Assembly (NCBI RefSeq): GCF_022012305.1
Contig: NZ_JAKLTM010000004.1
Coordinates: 602,754 to 666,753 of the forward strand
From: Ramlibacter paludis
GTDB taxonomy: Bacteria; Pseudomonadota; Gammaproteobacteria; Burkholderiales; Burkholderiaceae_C
Reading direction: 5' to 3'
DNA: 64,000 bases
Position numbers and translations under genes: made by a program. The notes beneath the pieces were generated by a model. The model saw only the letters and a program-made list of their open reading frames with translations. It was not told where the DNA came from and searched no databases. Shown piece by piece: positions 32,456 through 41,881 of the stretch (its first letter is position 1; every line of letters starts with the position of its first letter).

Positions 32456-33866
32456 AAGCGGCGGGCGCCCAGCCGGCGGCGCGCGCCTCGGCCAGGGTGC
32501 GGTCCAGCGCCTCCCGCACCAGGGCCATCATGTCGTCGATCTGCGCGCGGGTGATGACGAGCGGTGGCGCGACGATCATGCGGTCGCCGACGGCGCGCAT
32601 CACCAGGCCGTTGTCGAAGCAGTGCCGGCGGCAGACGAGGCCGATGCCGTGTTCCACCGCGAAGGCCTCGCCCGTGGGCGGATGGCGGCACAGCTGCACC
32701 GCAGCCATCAGGCCGCAGCTCTGGACCTCGGCCACGATGGGATGGTCACGTAGCGCCTCGAGCTTCTGCGCGAGGTAAGGGCCGGTGTCCTCGCGCACGC
32801 AGTCGACCAGGCCCTGCTGCGCGATCAGTTCCAGGTTGGCGAAGCCCACGGCGCAGGCCACCGGATGCCCGGAATAGGTGTAGCCATGCTCGAACTCGCC
32901 GCCGCGCTCGATCAGCACCTTGGCCACGCGTTCGCCCACCATGGTGCCGCCCAGGGGCACGTAGCCGCTGGTGATCCCCTTGGCGAAAGTCATCAGGTCG
33001 GGCCGCGTGCCGAAGGTCTCGCAGCCCCACCAGCGGCCGGTGCGGCCGAAGCCGGTGATCACCTCGTCGCTGATCAGGAGGATGCCGTAGCGGTCGCAGA
33101 TGCGCTGGATCTCGGGCCAGTAGGTCGCGGGCGGGACGATCACGCCGCCCGCGCCTTGCACCGGCTCGCCGATGAAGGCCGCCACGCGCTCGGGGCCCAC
33201 TTCCAGGATCTTCTCCTCCAGCCAGCGCGCGGCCACCAGCCCGAAGGCGTCGCGCGACAGCCCCTTGGCCACGCCCTCACGATGCGCCCAGGCATGCGGC
33301 TGGCCGATGTGCACGATGTCGGGAATCGGCAGGCCGCCCTGCGCATGCATCGCCGCCATGCCGCCCAGCGACGCCGCAGCCATCGTGGAGCCGTGGTACG
33401 CGTTGACGCGCGAGATGATCACCTTGCGCTGCGGCTCGCCCATCAGGTCCCAGTAGCGGCGCGCGAGCCGGATGTTGGTGTCGTTGGCTTCCGAGCCGGA
33501 CCCGCTGAAGAACACATGGCGGAAGTGCGGCGGCGTGAGGGTGGCCAGGCGCTGCGCCAGCGCCGTCGCCGGCGGCGTCGTGGTCTGGAAGAAGGCGTTG
33601 TAGTAAGGCAGCGTGCGCATCTGCCGCGTCGCGGCTTCGATCAGCGCCTCCTGGCCGTAGCCCACGTTCACGCACCACAGGCCCGACATCGCATCGAGGA
33701 TGCGCTTGCCCTCGCTGTCCCACACGTAGACGCCTTCGCCGCGCGTGATGACGCGCACGCCCTTGGCCGCCAGCGCTTGGTGGTCGGTGAAAGGATGCAA
33801 CAGGTGGGCGGCGTCGGCCTCCTGCCACTCGCGGGTGGGGTGCTGCTCGAAAGGATGGAGTTCCAC
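32454..33866 (-). CDS. Class III (putrescine/omega-amino acid:pyruvate) aminotransferase
   Basis: 470 residues, GTG start with GAAGGG upstream. Fold type I PLP enzyme: FSGSGSEANDTNIRLARRYW, VNAYHGSTMAAASLGG, the acidic LLISDEVITGFGRTG, and the Schiff-base lysine in TFAKGITSGYVPLGG near residue 300. The character is that of SpuC-type putrescine:pyruvate and beta-alanine:pyruvate transaminases. It lies 9 bp downstream of the glutamine-synthetase-like gene, a usual pairing in polyamine catabolism. The stop codon lies within a dispersed palindromic repeat. Confidence 0.9.
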   Translation of the reverse strand: MELHPFEQHPTREWQEADAAHLLHPFTDHQALAAKGVRVITRGEGVYVWDSEGKRILDAMSGLWCVNVGYGQEALIEAATRQMRTLPYYNAFFQTTTPPATALAQRLATLTPPHFRHVFFSGSGSEANDTNIRLARRYWDLMGEPQRKVIISRVNAYHGSTMAAASLGGMAAMHAQGGLPIPDIVHIGQPHAWAHREGVAKGLSRDAFGLVAARWLEEKILEVGPERVAAFIGEPVQGAGGVIVPPATYWPEIQRICDRYGILLISDEVITGFGRTGRWWGCETFGTRPDLMTFAKGITSGYVPLGGTMVGERVAKVLIERGGEFEHGYTYSGHPVACAVGFANLELIAQQGLVDCVREDTGPYLAQKLEALRDHPIVAEVQSCGLMAAVQLCRHPPTGEAFAVEHGIGLVCRRHCFDNGLVMRAVGDRMIVAPPLVITRAQIDDMMALVREALDRTLAEARAAGWAPAA

Positions 33867-33875
33867 GCCGGCCCT

Positions 33876-35282
33876 TCAGACGTGCAGCAGCAGGTGCTCG
33901 CGCTCCCAGGGCGAGATCACCCGCATGAATTCCTCGTGCTCGAGGTCCTTGATCTCGGTGTAGACCGTCAGGAACTCCTGCCCGAGCACCTGGGCCAGGT
34001 CGGCGCAGCCGCGCAGCAGCGGCACCGCTTCGGCCAGGCTGCGCGGCAGCGCCTCGGCGCTCTGGTAGGCGTCGCCCGCGCACTCCTGCGTGGGCTCCAG
34101 CCGCTGCTCGATGCCCAGGTAGCCGCAGGCCATGGTCGCCGCCAGCGCGAGATAGGGATTGGCGTCGGCGCCGATCACCCGGTTCTCCACGCGGCGCGCC
34201 TGCGGCGTGGACACCGGCGAGCGGATGCCCACGGTGCGGTTGTCGATGCCCCACTCGGTGTTGATCGGCGCGGCGGTGAAGCGGGCGAGGCGCCGGTAGC
34301 TGTTCACGTACGGGGCGAACAACGCCATCGCCGCGGGCACGTACTTCTGCAGCCCGCCGATGTACCAGAAGAATTCGCGGCTGGGCGAACCGTCCTCGTT
34401 GCTGAACATGTTCTGCCCGGTCGCCTTGTCCACCAGGCTCTGGTGCACGTGCATCGCGCTGCCCGGCTCGCCGGCGATCGGCTTGGCCATGAAGGTGGCG
34501 TACATGTCGTGCCGCAGCGCCGCCTCGCGCACGATGCGCTTGAACAGGAACACCTCGTCGGCGATGTCCAGCGGCGCCGACGAATGCAGGAAGTTGATCT
34601 CCATCTGCCCGGCGCCCACCTCGTGGATCAGCGTGTCCACGCTCAGGTTCATCTTCTCGCAGTAGTCGTAGACATCCTCGAACAGGGGATCGAATTCGTT
34701 CACCGCGTCGATCGAATAGGCCTGGCGCGACGTCTCGGCCCGGCCGCTGCGGCCCACGGGCGTCTTCAGCGGCAGGTCCGGATCGGTGTTGCGCGCCACC
34801 AGGTAGAACTCGAGCTCCGGCGCGACGACCGGCGACCAGCCCTTGGCGTCGAACAGTTCGCAGACGCGGCGCAGCACCGAACGCGGCGCAAACGGCACGA
34901 GAACGCCATTGCGGTCATAGCAGTCGTGGATGACCTGCGCGGTGGGATCGGTGGCCCAGGGCACGATGCGCACGGTGCGCGGGTCGGCCACCAGGTGCAT
35001 GTCGGAGTCGTGGCGGCTGATGACGTCGAAGAAGGGGCCGTCGCTGGGATATTCGCCGGTGACGCTCATCGCGACCACCACTTCGGGCAGCCGCATGCCG
35101 CGGTCTTCGGTGAACTTCTCGCGCGGCAGGATCTTGCCCCGGGCCACGCCCGTGAGGTCGGGCACCAGGCATTCGATTTCCGTCACCCGCCGCTCGTCGA
35201 GCCACTTCTCCAGCTCGGCGAACTGCGACTGCCGGCGCTCCTTGAGGATGCTCACGCGGTGGGCGGGATCGCTTTTGCGCAT
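33876..35282 (-). CDS. Glutamine-synthetase-family enzyme, gamma-glutamylputrescine synthetase-like (PuuA/SpuI)
   Basis: 468 residues. The N-terminal beta-grasp domain contains VPDLTGVARGKILPREKF. The catalytic domain shows APELEFYLV, HEVGAGQMEINF, AMHVHQSL, INTEWGIDNRTVGIRSP and RVENRVIGADANPYLALAATMACG. This is the pattern of PuuA/GlnA-like enzymes that glutamylate amines rather than ammonia. Together with the transaminase it points to polyamine or amine degradation. It has no adenylylation-type NNLYDLPP site. A true biosynthetic GlnA is unlikely. Confidence 0.9.
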   Translation of the reverse strand: MRKSDPAHRVSILKERRQSQFAELEKWLDERRVTEIECLVPDLTGVARGKILPREKFTEDRGMRLPEVVVAMSVTGEYPSDGPFFDVISRHDSDMHLVADPRTVRIVPWATDPTAQVIHDCYDRNGVLVPFAPRSVLRRVCELFDAKGWSPVVAPELEFYLVARNTDPDLPLKTPVGRSGRAETSRQAYSIDAVNEFDPLFEDVYDYCEKMNLSVDTLIHEVGAGQMEINFLHSSAPLDIADEVFLFKRIVREAALRHDMYATFMAKPIAGEPGSAMHVHQSLVDKATGQNMFSNEDGSPSREFFWYIGGLQKYVPAAMALFAPYVNSYRRLARFTAAPINTEWGIDNRTVGIRSPVSTPQARRVENRVIGADANPYLALAATMACGYLGIEQRLEPTQECAGDAYQSAEALPRSLAEAVPLLRGCADLAQVLGQEFLTVYTEIKDLEHEEFMRVISPWEREHLLLHV

Positions 35283-35382
35283 GACCCATGCTAGCCCTGC
35301 GGCAGGGATCCGGGTTGTAGGTCAAGGGCAAGTCCTGAGGCGCGAGCGTGAAACCTCGCACACGATCAGGGCTTCTGCAGCC

Positions 35383-36372
35383 TCATTCGACCTTGATGCC
35401 GGCCGCCTTGACGACCTGCCCGTAGCGGGCGAGGTCGCGCGCCATCTCGTCCTGGAAGCCGGCGGCGCTGCCCGGGGTGGGCTCGATGCCCAGGGTGCGC
35501 AGCTTCTCGCGCGCCTCCGGGTCCTCCAGCACCGCGTTCAGTTCGGCATTGAGCCGCGCGGCGATGGCCGCGGGCAGGCCCGCCGGCGCCAGCAGGCCGA
35601 CCCACGAGTCCACCACGAAATCCGGCACGCCGGCCTCGGCAAAGGTCGGCACGTCCGGCAGCGACGAAGAGCGCTTCGCGCTGGACACGGCGATGGCGTG
35701 CAGCTTGCCGCTCTTCACGAAGCCGTGCGCACCGGCCACCGCGGTGTACACCAGGGGAATGCTGCCGCCCACCACGTCCGTCAGGGCCTGGCCGCCGCCC
35801 TTGTAAGGCACGTGCGTGAGATTGGCGCCGGTGCGCATCTTCAGCAGTTCGCCCGCGATGTGCGGGGTGCCGCCGGTGCCCGAGGTGCCGAAGGAGAGGC
35901 CGCCGGGCGTGGCCTTGGAGACCCGGACCAGGTCGGCAACGGTCTTCACCGGCGCGGCGGGATTCGCCACCAGGATCAGCGTGGCGTTGCCGATCTTGCC
36001 GATGGAGGAATAGTCCTTCAGCGGATCGAAAGGCACCTTGGCGAAGACATGCGGATTGATCACCATGGTGCCGTCGAAGGCCAGCGCCAGGGTGTAGCCG
36101 TCGGCGGGCGCGTCCTTCACCAGTGCCATGCCGATGTTGCCCGACGCGCCCGGCTTGTTGTCGACGATCACCTGCTGGCCGAGGCGCCGGCCGAGGAACT
36201 CGGCGACCACGCGGCCGCTGGTATCCGTCACGCCGCCGGGCGTGAAGGGCACGACCAGGCGGATGGGACGGGAGGGCCAGCGGTCCTGGGCGGAGGCCGG
36301 CACGGGGGCCAGGCCGAAGGCGGCCGCGGCCAGCGTGGCAAGCGCGAAGCAGCGCCGGGACGTGGGGGTCAT
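35383..36372 (-). CDS. Bug/TctC-family periplasmic binding protein
   Basis: 329 residues with a signal peptide (MTPTSRRCFALATLAAAAFGLAPVPASA). Core motifs are WPSRPIRLVVPFTPGGVTDTSGR, VDNKPGASGNIGM, ADGYTLAL, SFGTSGTGGTPHIAGE, VPYKGGGQALTD and LPDVPTFAEAG, so it is a canonical tripartite-tricarboxylate-type binding protein. It is 100 bp upstream of the glutamine-synthetase-like gene on the same strand. Its ligand may be related to amine metabolism or may be unrelated. It is divergent from the S51 peptidase gene across 131 bp. Confidence 0.93.
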   Translation of the reverse strand: MTPTSRRCFALATLAAAAFGLAPVPASAQDRWPSRPIRLVVPFTPGGVTDTSGRVVAEFLGRRLGQQVIVDNKPGASGNIGMALVKDAPADGYTLALAFDGTMVINPHVFAKVPFDPLKDYSSIGKIGNATLILVANPAAPVKTVADLVRVSKATPGGLSFGTSGTGGTPHIAGELLKMRTGANLTHVPYKGGGQALTDVVGGSIPLVYTAVAGAHGFVKSGKLHAIAVSSAKRSSSLPDVPTFAEAGVPDFVVDSWVGLLAPAGLPAAIAARLNAELNAVLEDPEAREKLRTLGIEPTPGSAAGFQDEMARDLARYGQVVKAAGIKVE

Positions 36373-36503
36373 GCTTGTCTCCTGCGGATCTTGTTCGTGG
36401 TGGGGGCAGCTTAGCAGGAGCCCTTGTCGAAAACGCCGGCCCTCGTTCGTCGTGGATGGCGGGCAGCGGCCATCCGGGCCGCGCCCCCTTGAAAGGACGA
36501 TTC

Positions 36504-37178
36504 ATGAAATTGCTGCTCACCTCGGCCGGCGTCAAGAACGCAAGCATCCACCAGGCGCTGCTCGACCTCCTGGGCAAGCCGATCGCCGACTGCCATGCGC
36601 TTTGCATCCCCACCTCCCTCTACGGCCACCCGCAGGGCACGCCGGAGGGCTCCTGGCGCTTCGTCAGCGGCCTGGAGCCGCGCTGCCCGATGGTGGAACT
36701 CGGATGGAAATCCGTGGGCCTGCTGGAACTCACCGCCTTGCCGCACATTCCACGGGAGCGCTGGACCGCCTGGGTGCGCAGCGCCGACATCCTGCTGGTC
36801 AACGGCGGCGATGCCGTGTTCCTCGCCCACTGGCTGCGGCAATCCGGCCTGGCGGACCTGCTGCCCTCGCTGCGCGACACGGTGTGGATGGGCCTCAGCG
36901 CCGGCAGCATGGCGCTGACGCCGCGCATGGGCGATGCCTTCGTGGAAATGAAGCCTTCCGTCACCGGCGACGACAAGGGGCTGGGCCTCGTCGATTTCTC
37001 CCTCTTCCCGCACCTGGACTTCCCGACCTTTCCGGAGAACGCCATGCCGTATGCGGAACGCTGGGCCGCGGCGCTGGGCAACCCGTCCTATGCCATCGAC
37101 GACCAGACCGCGGTCCAGGTCGTCGACGGCCAGGCGAAGGTCATCTCCGAAGGGAACTGGAGGTACTTCGCGGGATGA
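36504..37178 (+). CDS. S51-family peptidase E-like protein
   Basis: 224 residues with GAAAGGA ribosome site 6-12 nt upstream. Class-I-glutaminase-like fold: MKLLLTSAGVKNASIHQAL, LLVNGGDAVFLAHWL, the nucleophile elbow GLSAGSMAL with Ser132, and a His in FPHLDFPTFPE. This fits aspartyl dipeptidase (PepE) relatives, which hydrolyse Asp-X dipeptides; the exact specificity is uncertain. No signal peptide. It is divergent from the Bug gene and convergent with the MFS gene (13 bp gap). Confidence 0.85.
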   Translation: MKLLLTSAGVKNASIHQALLDLLGKPIADCHALCIPTSLYGHPQGTPEGSWRFVSGLEPRCPMVELGWKSVGLLELTALPHIPRERWTAWVRSADILLVNGGDAVFLAHWLRQSGLADLLPSLRDTVWMGLSAGSMALTPRMGDAFVEMKPSVTGDDKGLGLVDFSLFPHLDFPTFPENAMPYAERWAAALGNPSYAIDDQTAVQVVDGQAKVISEGNWRYFAG

Positions 37179-37191
37179 CGCCGCGCCGGCT

Positions 37192-38496
37192 TCACGCCTG
37201 CGCCGCCCTGACCTTGCCGGCCACCACCCGCACGCCGCTGGGCGCCGCGCGCCAGATCGCGAAGGCGGAAAGCAGCGAGAAGCCGATGGCGACCAGGAAG
37301 GCCAGCGTGTAGCTGCCGGTGCGGTCGTGCACGAAGCCCATGAACCACGGGCCCACGGCACCGCCGGCCAGGGCGCTGAGCATCAGCGTGCCGAAGATCG
37401 GTCCGTAATGCTTGCCCTCGAAGATCTCCGCGGGGATGGCGCCCACCACCGACGTCAGGCCGTAGCCGAGGACGCCTTGCGCCAGCACCATCGCATACAG
37501 CAGGACGACGCTAGTGTGCGCCTGCAGCGCCAGCAGCGCGGCATAGGTGATGACGAAGCCCAGGCTGCCGATCGCCCAGACGATCTCGCGGCCGATGCGG
37601 TCGGACAGCCAGCCGAGCCCGATCTGTCCCGGCACGCCGGCCAGGCTCACGGCCCCCAGCGCCCAGGCCGCCTGCGCCGGGCCGAAGCCGATCTCCGTGA
37701 GGTACTTGGTCTGGTGCACCTGCACGGCGTACCAGGAGAAGAGCCCGCCGAAGTAGGCCAGCGCGATCCACCAGAAGCGCGCCGTACCCATCGCGCGGCG
37801 CAGCGTCCAGTCGATGGCGGCCCAGGCGGGGTCGACCACGTTCGCGCGGCGGGCTTGCGTGGCGGCCGGCGTGTCCGCGTCGCCGTCGGGCGCCAGGCCC
37901 AGGTCCTGCGGCCGCTTGCGCAGCAGCAAATTCAGCGGCACCAGCACGACCAGCGTCAGCACGCCGAGCAGCGTGCAGCCGGCGCGCCAGCCGCTGCGTT
38001 CCACGAAAGCCTGCAGCGCCGGCAGCATCACGATCGAACCGAACCCCACGCCGGCAAAGGCGACGCTCATGGCGAGCGCGCGGCGCCGCACGAACCAGTT
38101 GGGCAGGAACAGCGCCTGGCCGGTGTAGCCGGTGAAGGTGGTGCCCGCGCCCACCAGCATGCCCAGCGTGAGGTAGACGTGCCAGGGCTGCGTGGAAAAG
38201 GTCGCGAGCAGCAGCCCCGCGGCGGTGGCCACGACGCCGATCTCCATGACGAAGCGCGGGCCGCGCCTGTCCATCAGCCGCCCGAGCAGCGGGCTCAGCA
38301 CCGCCGACACGATGAAGCCGAAGGAGAACGCCCCCGCGGTGACGCCACGCTCCCAGCCGAACTCGTCGAGGATGGGCGGAAAGAGCAGCGAGAACGCCGT
38401 GCGCGCATTGACGCAGATCGCCATCGTCAGGAAGACGACGCCCACGACGATCCAGCCGTAGAAGAAGGGCAGCCGGCGGGCGAGCCGTTCGATCAA
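37192..38496 (-). CDS. MFS transporter (monocarboxylate/oxalate-type)
   Basis: 434 residues with 12 hydrophobic segments. The N-terminus FFYGWIVVGVVFLTMAI, the loop GRLMDRRGPR and the central loop with GLAPDG are typical of MCT/OxlT-like MFS carriers of small carboxylates. The likely start is TTG at 38496, which overlaps the stop of the hybrid kinase as TTGA, so translation is coupled. No ATG exists within a sensible distance. The linkage suggests the kinase senses the same kind of substrate. Substrate unknown. Confidence 0.85.
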   Translation of the reverse strand: MIERLARRLPFFYGWIVVGVVFLTMAICVNARTAFSLLFPPILDEFGWERGVTAGAFSFGFIVSAVLSPLLGRLMDRRGPRFVMEIGVVATAAGLLLATFSTQPWHVYLTLGMLVGAGTTFTGYTGQALFLPNWFVRRRALAMSVAFAGVGFGSIVMLPALQAFVERSGWRAGCTLLGVLTLVVLVPLNLLLRKRPQDLGLAPDGDADTPAATQARRANVVDPAWAAIDWTLRRAMGTARFWWIALAYFGGLFSWYAVQVHQTKYLTEIGFGPAQAAWALGAVSLAGVPGQIGLGWLSDRIGREIVWAIGSLGFVITYAALLALQAHTSVVLLYAMVLAQGVLGYGLTSVVGAIPAEIFEGKHYGPIFGTLMLSALAGGAVGPWFMGFVHDRTGSYTLAFLVAIGFSLLSAFAIWRAAPSGVRVVAGKVRAAQA

Positions 38497-40403
38497 GTGC
38501 CGCGCTCCTGCACCTGGTCGAGCAGGCGTGCCAGTTCGCCGAGGTCGGCAGGCTTCACGAGGTAATGGTCGAAACCCGCCGCGCCGCCGCGCTGCCGGTC
38601 GTTCGCGCTGCCGTAGCCCGTGAGCGCGATGAAGGTCGCGGCCCTCGCCTGGGGTAGTTCGCGCAGGCGGCCCGCGAGCGCATAGCCGTCCATGCCGGGC
38701 AAGCCGATGTCGAGGATGAAGGCATCGAAGGCCTGGTCGCGCGCGGCCTCCAGCCCCTGCAGGGGATCGTGGGACACGCGCACCTCGTGCCCCAGGGTTT
38801 CCAGCAGCATGCCCAGCGTCGCGGCGGCGTCGCGGTTGTCGTCCACCACCAGGACCCGCAGCGTGCGCGCGGCCGCAGGCAGATGCGCCGGCGCATGCGC
38901 CGCCGACAGCGAGGGATCCACCGCTTCCAGCAGCGGCAGCGTCACGGCGAAAGCCGCGCCCAGCCCCCGGCCGGCGCTGGCGGCAAGCACACGGCCCCCA
39001 TGCAGCTCCACCAGGTGCTTCACCAAGGCCAGCCCGAGGCCCAGCCCGCCCTGCGCCCGGTCGGGGGTGCGTTCGCCCTGCGTGAACAGCTCGAACACGT
39101 GCGGCAGCAGCTGCGGCTCGATGCCCATGCCGTTGTCCTCGACCCGGACCTCCACCTGCGCGCCGACCTCCATCGACAGCGACAGCGATCCGTTCGCGGG
39201 CGTGTACTTGGCCGCGTTGTTCAACAGGTTCGACACCACCTGGATCAGGCGCGCGCGGTCGCCCAGCACGTAGACGTCGCCGGACGCCATGCGCGTCGTC
39301 AGGCCGTGTCCGCGGGCCTCGATCAAGGGCCGCACCTGTTCGATCGCGTTCGCCAGCACCGCCTTCAATTCCACCGGCCGGTGCTCGAGCTCCACCAGCC
39401 CGCGCGTGACCCGCGAGACATCGAGCAGGTCGTCGACCAGTTCGGTCATGTGCCGCACCTGGCGCTCGATGATGTCGGCGCAGCGTTCGACCTTGGCGGG
39501 GTCGCCGGAGGCCGCCCGCAGCAGGTGGGCCGCGGTGCTGACGGGCGCCAGCGGGTTGCGCAGCTCGTGCGCGAGCATCGCCAGGAAATCGTCCTTGCGC
39601 CGGTTGGCGGCCAGCAGCTCGTCGCGCGTGCGCTTCTGTTCGTGGATGTCGGTGCAGGTGCCCATCCAGCGCACGATGGCGCCCTGCTCGTTGCGCACGG
39701 GCAGCGCGCGCCCGAGCACCCAGCGGTATTCGCCCGAGCGGTGCCGCAAGCGGTACTCGATCTCGTAGCTCTGCCCGGTGCGCAGGCTGTGGCGCCAGAC
39801 CTCCCAGGCGCGCGGCTGGTCCTCGGGATGGAACATGCCGTTCCAGGCCTCGCCGTCGGTGGACCCCAGCGGCATGCCGGTGAACTCGTACCACTGGCGG
39901 TTGTAGTAGTCGTGGAAGCCGTCCGGCAGCGTGGACCACACCATCTGCGGCAGCGCATCGGCGATCGTGCGGAACTGCGATTCGCTCGCCCGCAGCTGCC
40001 GCTCGGCCAGCAGGCGGTCGGTCACGTCCTCGTGGATCAGCATGATTTCGGCGACCCGGCCCTGGCCGTCCGTGATGGGGCACGCCGTGGCTTCGACCCA
40101 GCGCGCCTGGCCGGGCTTGCCCAGCACCGCCGGGTCGTAGTGGATGGCCGGGATGCGCATGGCCTCGCCGGCGAAGGCGCGCCGCAGGTACGGCGTCACG
40201 CCCTTGGCCTCCAGCTGCGGGTCGGCCAGCATGTCGTATTCGCCCAGCACGAAGGCCAGCAGCGGATCGCCCTCGTGCGCACCCCACAAGTCCTGCCAGG
40301 CCCGGTTCACCATCACGGTGCGGCCATCCACCGACAGCAGCTGCACGCTGAACGGCGCTTGTTCGAAGAGGGTGCGGAATCGCTGTTCGGTGGGATCGGT
40401 CAC
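38493..40403 (-). CDS. Hybrid sensor kinase: PAS-PAS-HisKA-HATPase-receiver
   Basis: 636 residues from a GTG start at 40403 (MTDPTEQRFRTLFEQAPF); an ATG 19 codons upstream is an alternative. PAS 1 covers residues about 8-140 and PAS 2 about 145-270 (YNRQWYEFTGMPLG, HPEDQPRAW, EIEYRLRHRSGEYRW). The H box is FLAMLAHELRNPLAPV. The ATPase shows NLLNNAAKYT, EDNGMGI and GGLGLGLALVKHLVELHGG. The C-terminal receiver has LVVDDNRDAA, ILDIGLPGMDG and LVKPAD. No membrane segment. It is divergent from the KaiC-like gene (70 bp gap), probably sharing a promoter region with it. Confidence 0.9.
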   Translation of the reverse strand: MTDPTEQRFRTLFEQAPFSVQLLSVDGRTVMVNRAWQDLWGAHEGDPLLAFVLGEYDMLADPQLEAKGVTPYLRRAFAGEAMRIPAIHYDPAVLGKPGQARWVEATACPITDGQGRVAEIMLIHEDVTDRLLAERQLRASESQFRTIADALPQMVWSTLPDGFHDYYNRQWYEFTGMPLGSTDGEAWNGMFHPEDQPRAWEVWRHSLRTGQSYEIEYRLRHRSGEYRWVLGRALPVRNEQGAIVRWMGTCTDIHEQKRTRDELLAANRRKDDFLAMLAHELRNPLAPVSTAAHLLRAASGDPAKVERCADIIERQVRHMTELVDDLLDVSRVTRGLVELEHRPVELKAVLANAIEQVRPLIEARGHGLTTRMASGDVYVLGDRARLIQVVSNLLNNAAKYTPANGSLSLSMEVGAQVEVRVEDNGMGIEPQLLPHVFELFTQGERTPDRAQGGLGLGLALVKHLVELHGGRVLAASAGRGLGAAFAVTLPLLEAVDPSLSAAHAPAHLPAAARTLRVLVVDDNRDAAATLGMLLETLGHEVRVSHDPLQGLEAARDQAFDAFILDIGLPGMDGYALAGRLRELPQARAATFIALTGYGSANDRQRGGAAGFDHYLVKPADLGELARLLDQVQERGT

Positions 40404-40473
40404 GCCAGCATTGTGCCCACGGTGAATGCGCGCATGGCGCGCGCCCTGTCCTTCCGCCATACTCCGCCCCCAA

Positions 40474-41880
40474 ATGAGCCCCCTTCCCACCAGCATGCAG
40501 AGATTGCCAACCGCCGTCCAGGGACTGGACGAGATCCTGTTCGGCGGCCTGTTCGCGGGAGGCGTCTACATCCTGGAGGGCCCGCCGGGCGTGGGCAAGA
40601 CGACGCTGGCCAACCAGGTGGCCTACACCTTCGCCCGCAGCGACGTCCGCACGCTGTACGTGACGATGCTGTCCGAGTCGCACGCGCGCATGCTGCAGCA
40701 CATGGAGGGGCAGGACTTCTTCGACCAGCAGCAGGTCAACGCGCGGGTGTTCTACATCAGCGGCTACCGGGAGCTCGAACAGGGCGGCCTCAAGGGAGTG
40801 GTCGACCTGCTGCGCGCCGAGCTGGTTCGCAACCGCGCCTCGCTGCTCGTGATCGACGGCCTGGTGGTGGACCGCGGCGTGCGGTCCGCCGACGAATCGG
40901 TGCGGCAGTTCGTGCACGAACTGCAGAGCCTGGTGAGCGTGATGTCCTGCACCTGCCTCGTGCTGACCAGCGGCGACGGCAACGCCCTCAGCGCGGAGCA
41001 GACCATGGTGGACGGGATCTTCACGTTCGAGGACCACGGCTTCCACTGGCGCGCCGAGCGCCGCATGCAGGTGCGCAAGTTCCGCGGCAGCCGGGTGATC
41101 CGCGGCAGCCACACCTTCTGCATCACGACCCGGGGCCTGCAGTTCTTCCCGCGGCTGGAGAGCCTGCCATTCGACGAAGGGCAGGCCGCGCCCGCTTCCG
41201 CGCCGGTGTCGACCGGGCTGCCCGCACTCGATGGCGTCCTACAGGCAGGCGGGCTCTTGTCCGGCACGGCCTCGGTGGTGGTCGGTCACAGTGGCGCAGG
41301 CAAGACGACCGTCGCGCTGGCCTTCGCCGCGCGCGCGACCTTGCAGGAACCCGGGCTGCTGCTGTCCTGCTCGGAATTCCCCGACGATCTCCGGCGCGTC
41401 GGGGCCAACCTGGGCCTGGCCATCGCGGAAGCGGTGGACACGGGCGCGCTGCGAATCGAGCGCCTCGGCCTCGACGACGAATCCATGGACGAAATGGGGC
41501 ACAAGATCCTGCGCTTGATCGATGAATTCCAGGTGCGACGCTTGAGCGTCGACGGCCTGGCGGGCATGGCCGACACCCTGGCCTTCCCGGAACGCGGCTA
41601 CCGCTTCCTGGGCCGCCTCGTCGCGGAGCTCCGGCGCCGGGGGGTCAGCTCGCTGTTCACGCTCGACCCCGCAGCCCTGTCCGTGGCCGCCGGCACCGCG
41701 CTGGCCGATGGCGTCGTCGGCTGGTTCGACAACGCCTTCACCTTCCCGCAGCCCCGACCGGAAGGCGGCGGCGCCGGCGCCCGCATGCTCGCCATCACGA
41801 AGGTGCGCGCGAGCCAGGCCAGCCAGCCCCTGGTCGACGTCGAGCTCGCGCACTCGCGCGGCCGGCCGCCGGGGCCATGA
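40474..41880 (+). CDS. KaiC-like double-RecA-domain ATPase
   Basis: 468 residues. Domain 1 (about 10-235) has Walker A GPPGVGKTT at 36-44, catalytic-type Glu in TMLSESHARML and Walker B LLVIDGL. Domain 2 (about 243-460) has Walker A GHSGAGKTT at 271-279, LLSCSEFPDDLRR and LSVDGLAG. This is the tandem architecture of KaiC, a hexameric ATPase that here lacks KaiA/KaiB partners. Outside cyanobacteria such proteins are linked to signalling and stress. It is followed after 1 bp by a receiver protein and is divergent from a hybrid kinase, suggesting a phosphorelay around it. A clear autophosphorylation pair is not obvious. Confidence 0.9.
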   Translation: MSPLPTSMQRLPTAVQGLDEILFGGLFAGGVYILEGPPGVGKTTLANQVAYTFARSDVRTLYVTMLSESHARMLQHMEGQDFFDQQQVNARVFYISGYRELEQGGLKGVVDLLRAELVRNRASLLVIDGLVVDRGVRSADESVRQFVHELQSLVSVMSCTCLVLTSGDGNALSAEQTMVDGIFTFEDHGFHWRAERRMQVRKFRGSRVIRGSHTFCITTRGLQFFPRLESLPFDEGQAAPASAPVSTGLPALDGVLQAGGLLSGTASVVVGHSGAGKTTVALAFAARATLQEPGLLLSCSEFPDDLRRVGANLGLAIAEAVDTGALRIERLGLDDESMDEMGHKILRLIDEFQVRRLSVDGLAGMADTLAFPERGYRFLGRLVAELRRRGVSSLFTLDPAALSVAAGTALADGVVGWFDNAFTFPQPRPEGGGAGARMLAITKVRASQASQPLVDVELAHSRGRPPGP

Positions 41881-41881
41881 C

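Noticed and set aside
37192..41112. One 1306-codon minus-strand frame
   Set aside because: Only its 3' part (to 38496) is the MFS transporter. The rest is an off-frame reading of the hybrid kinase and antisense of the KaiC-like gene.
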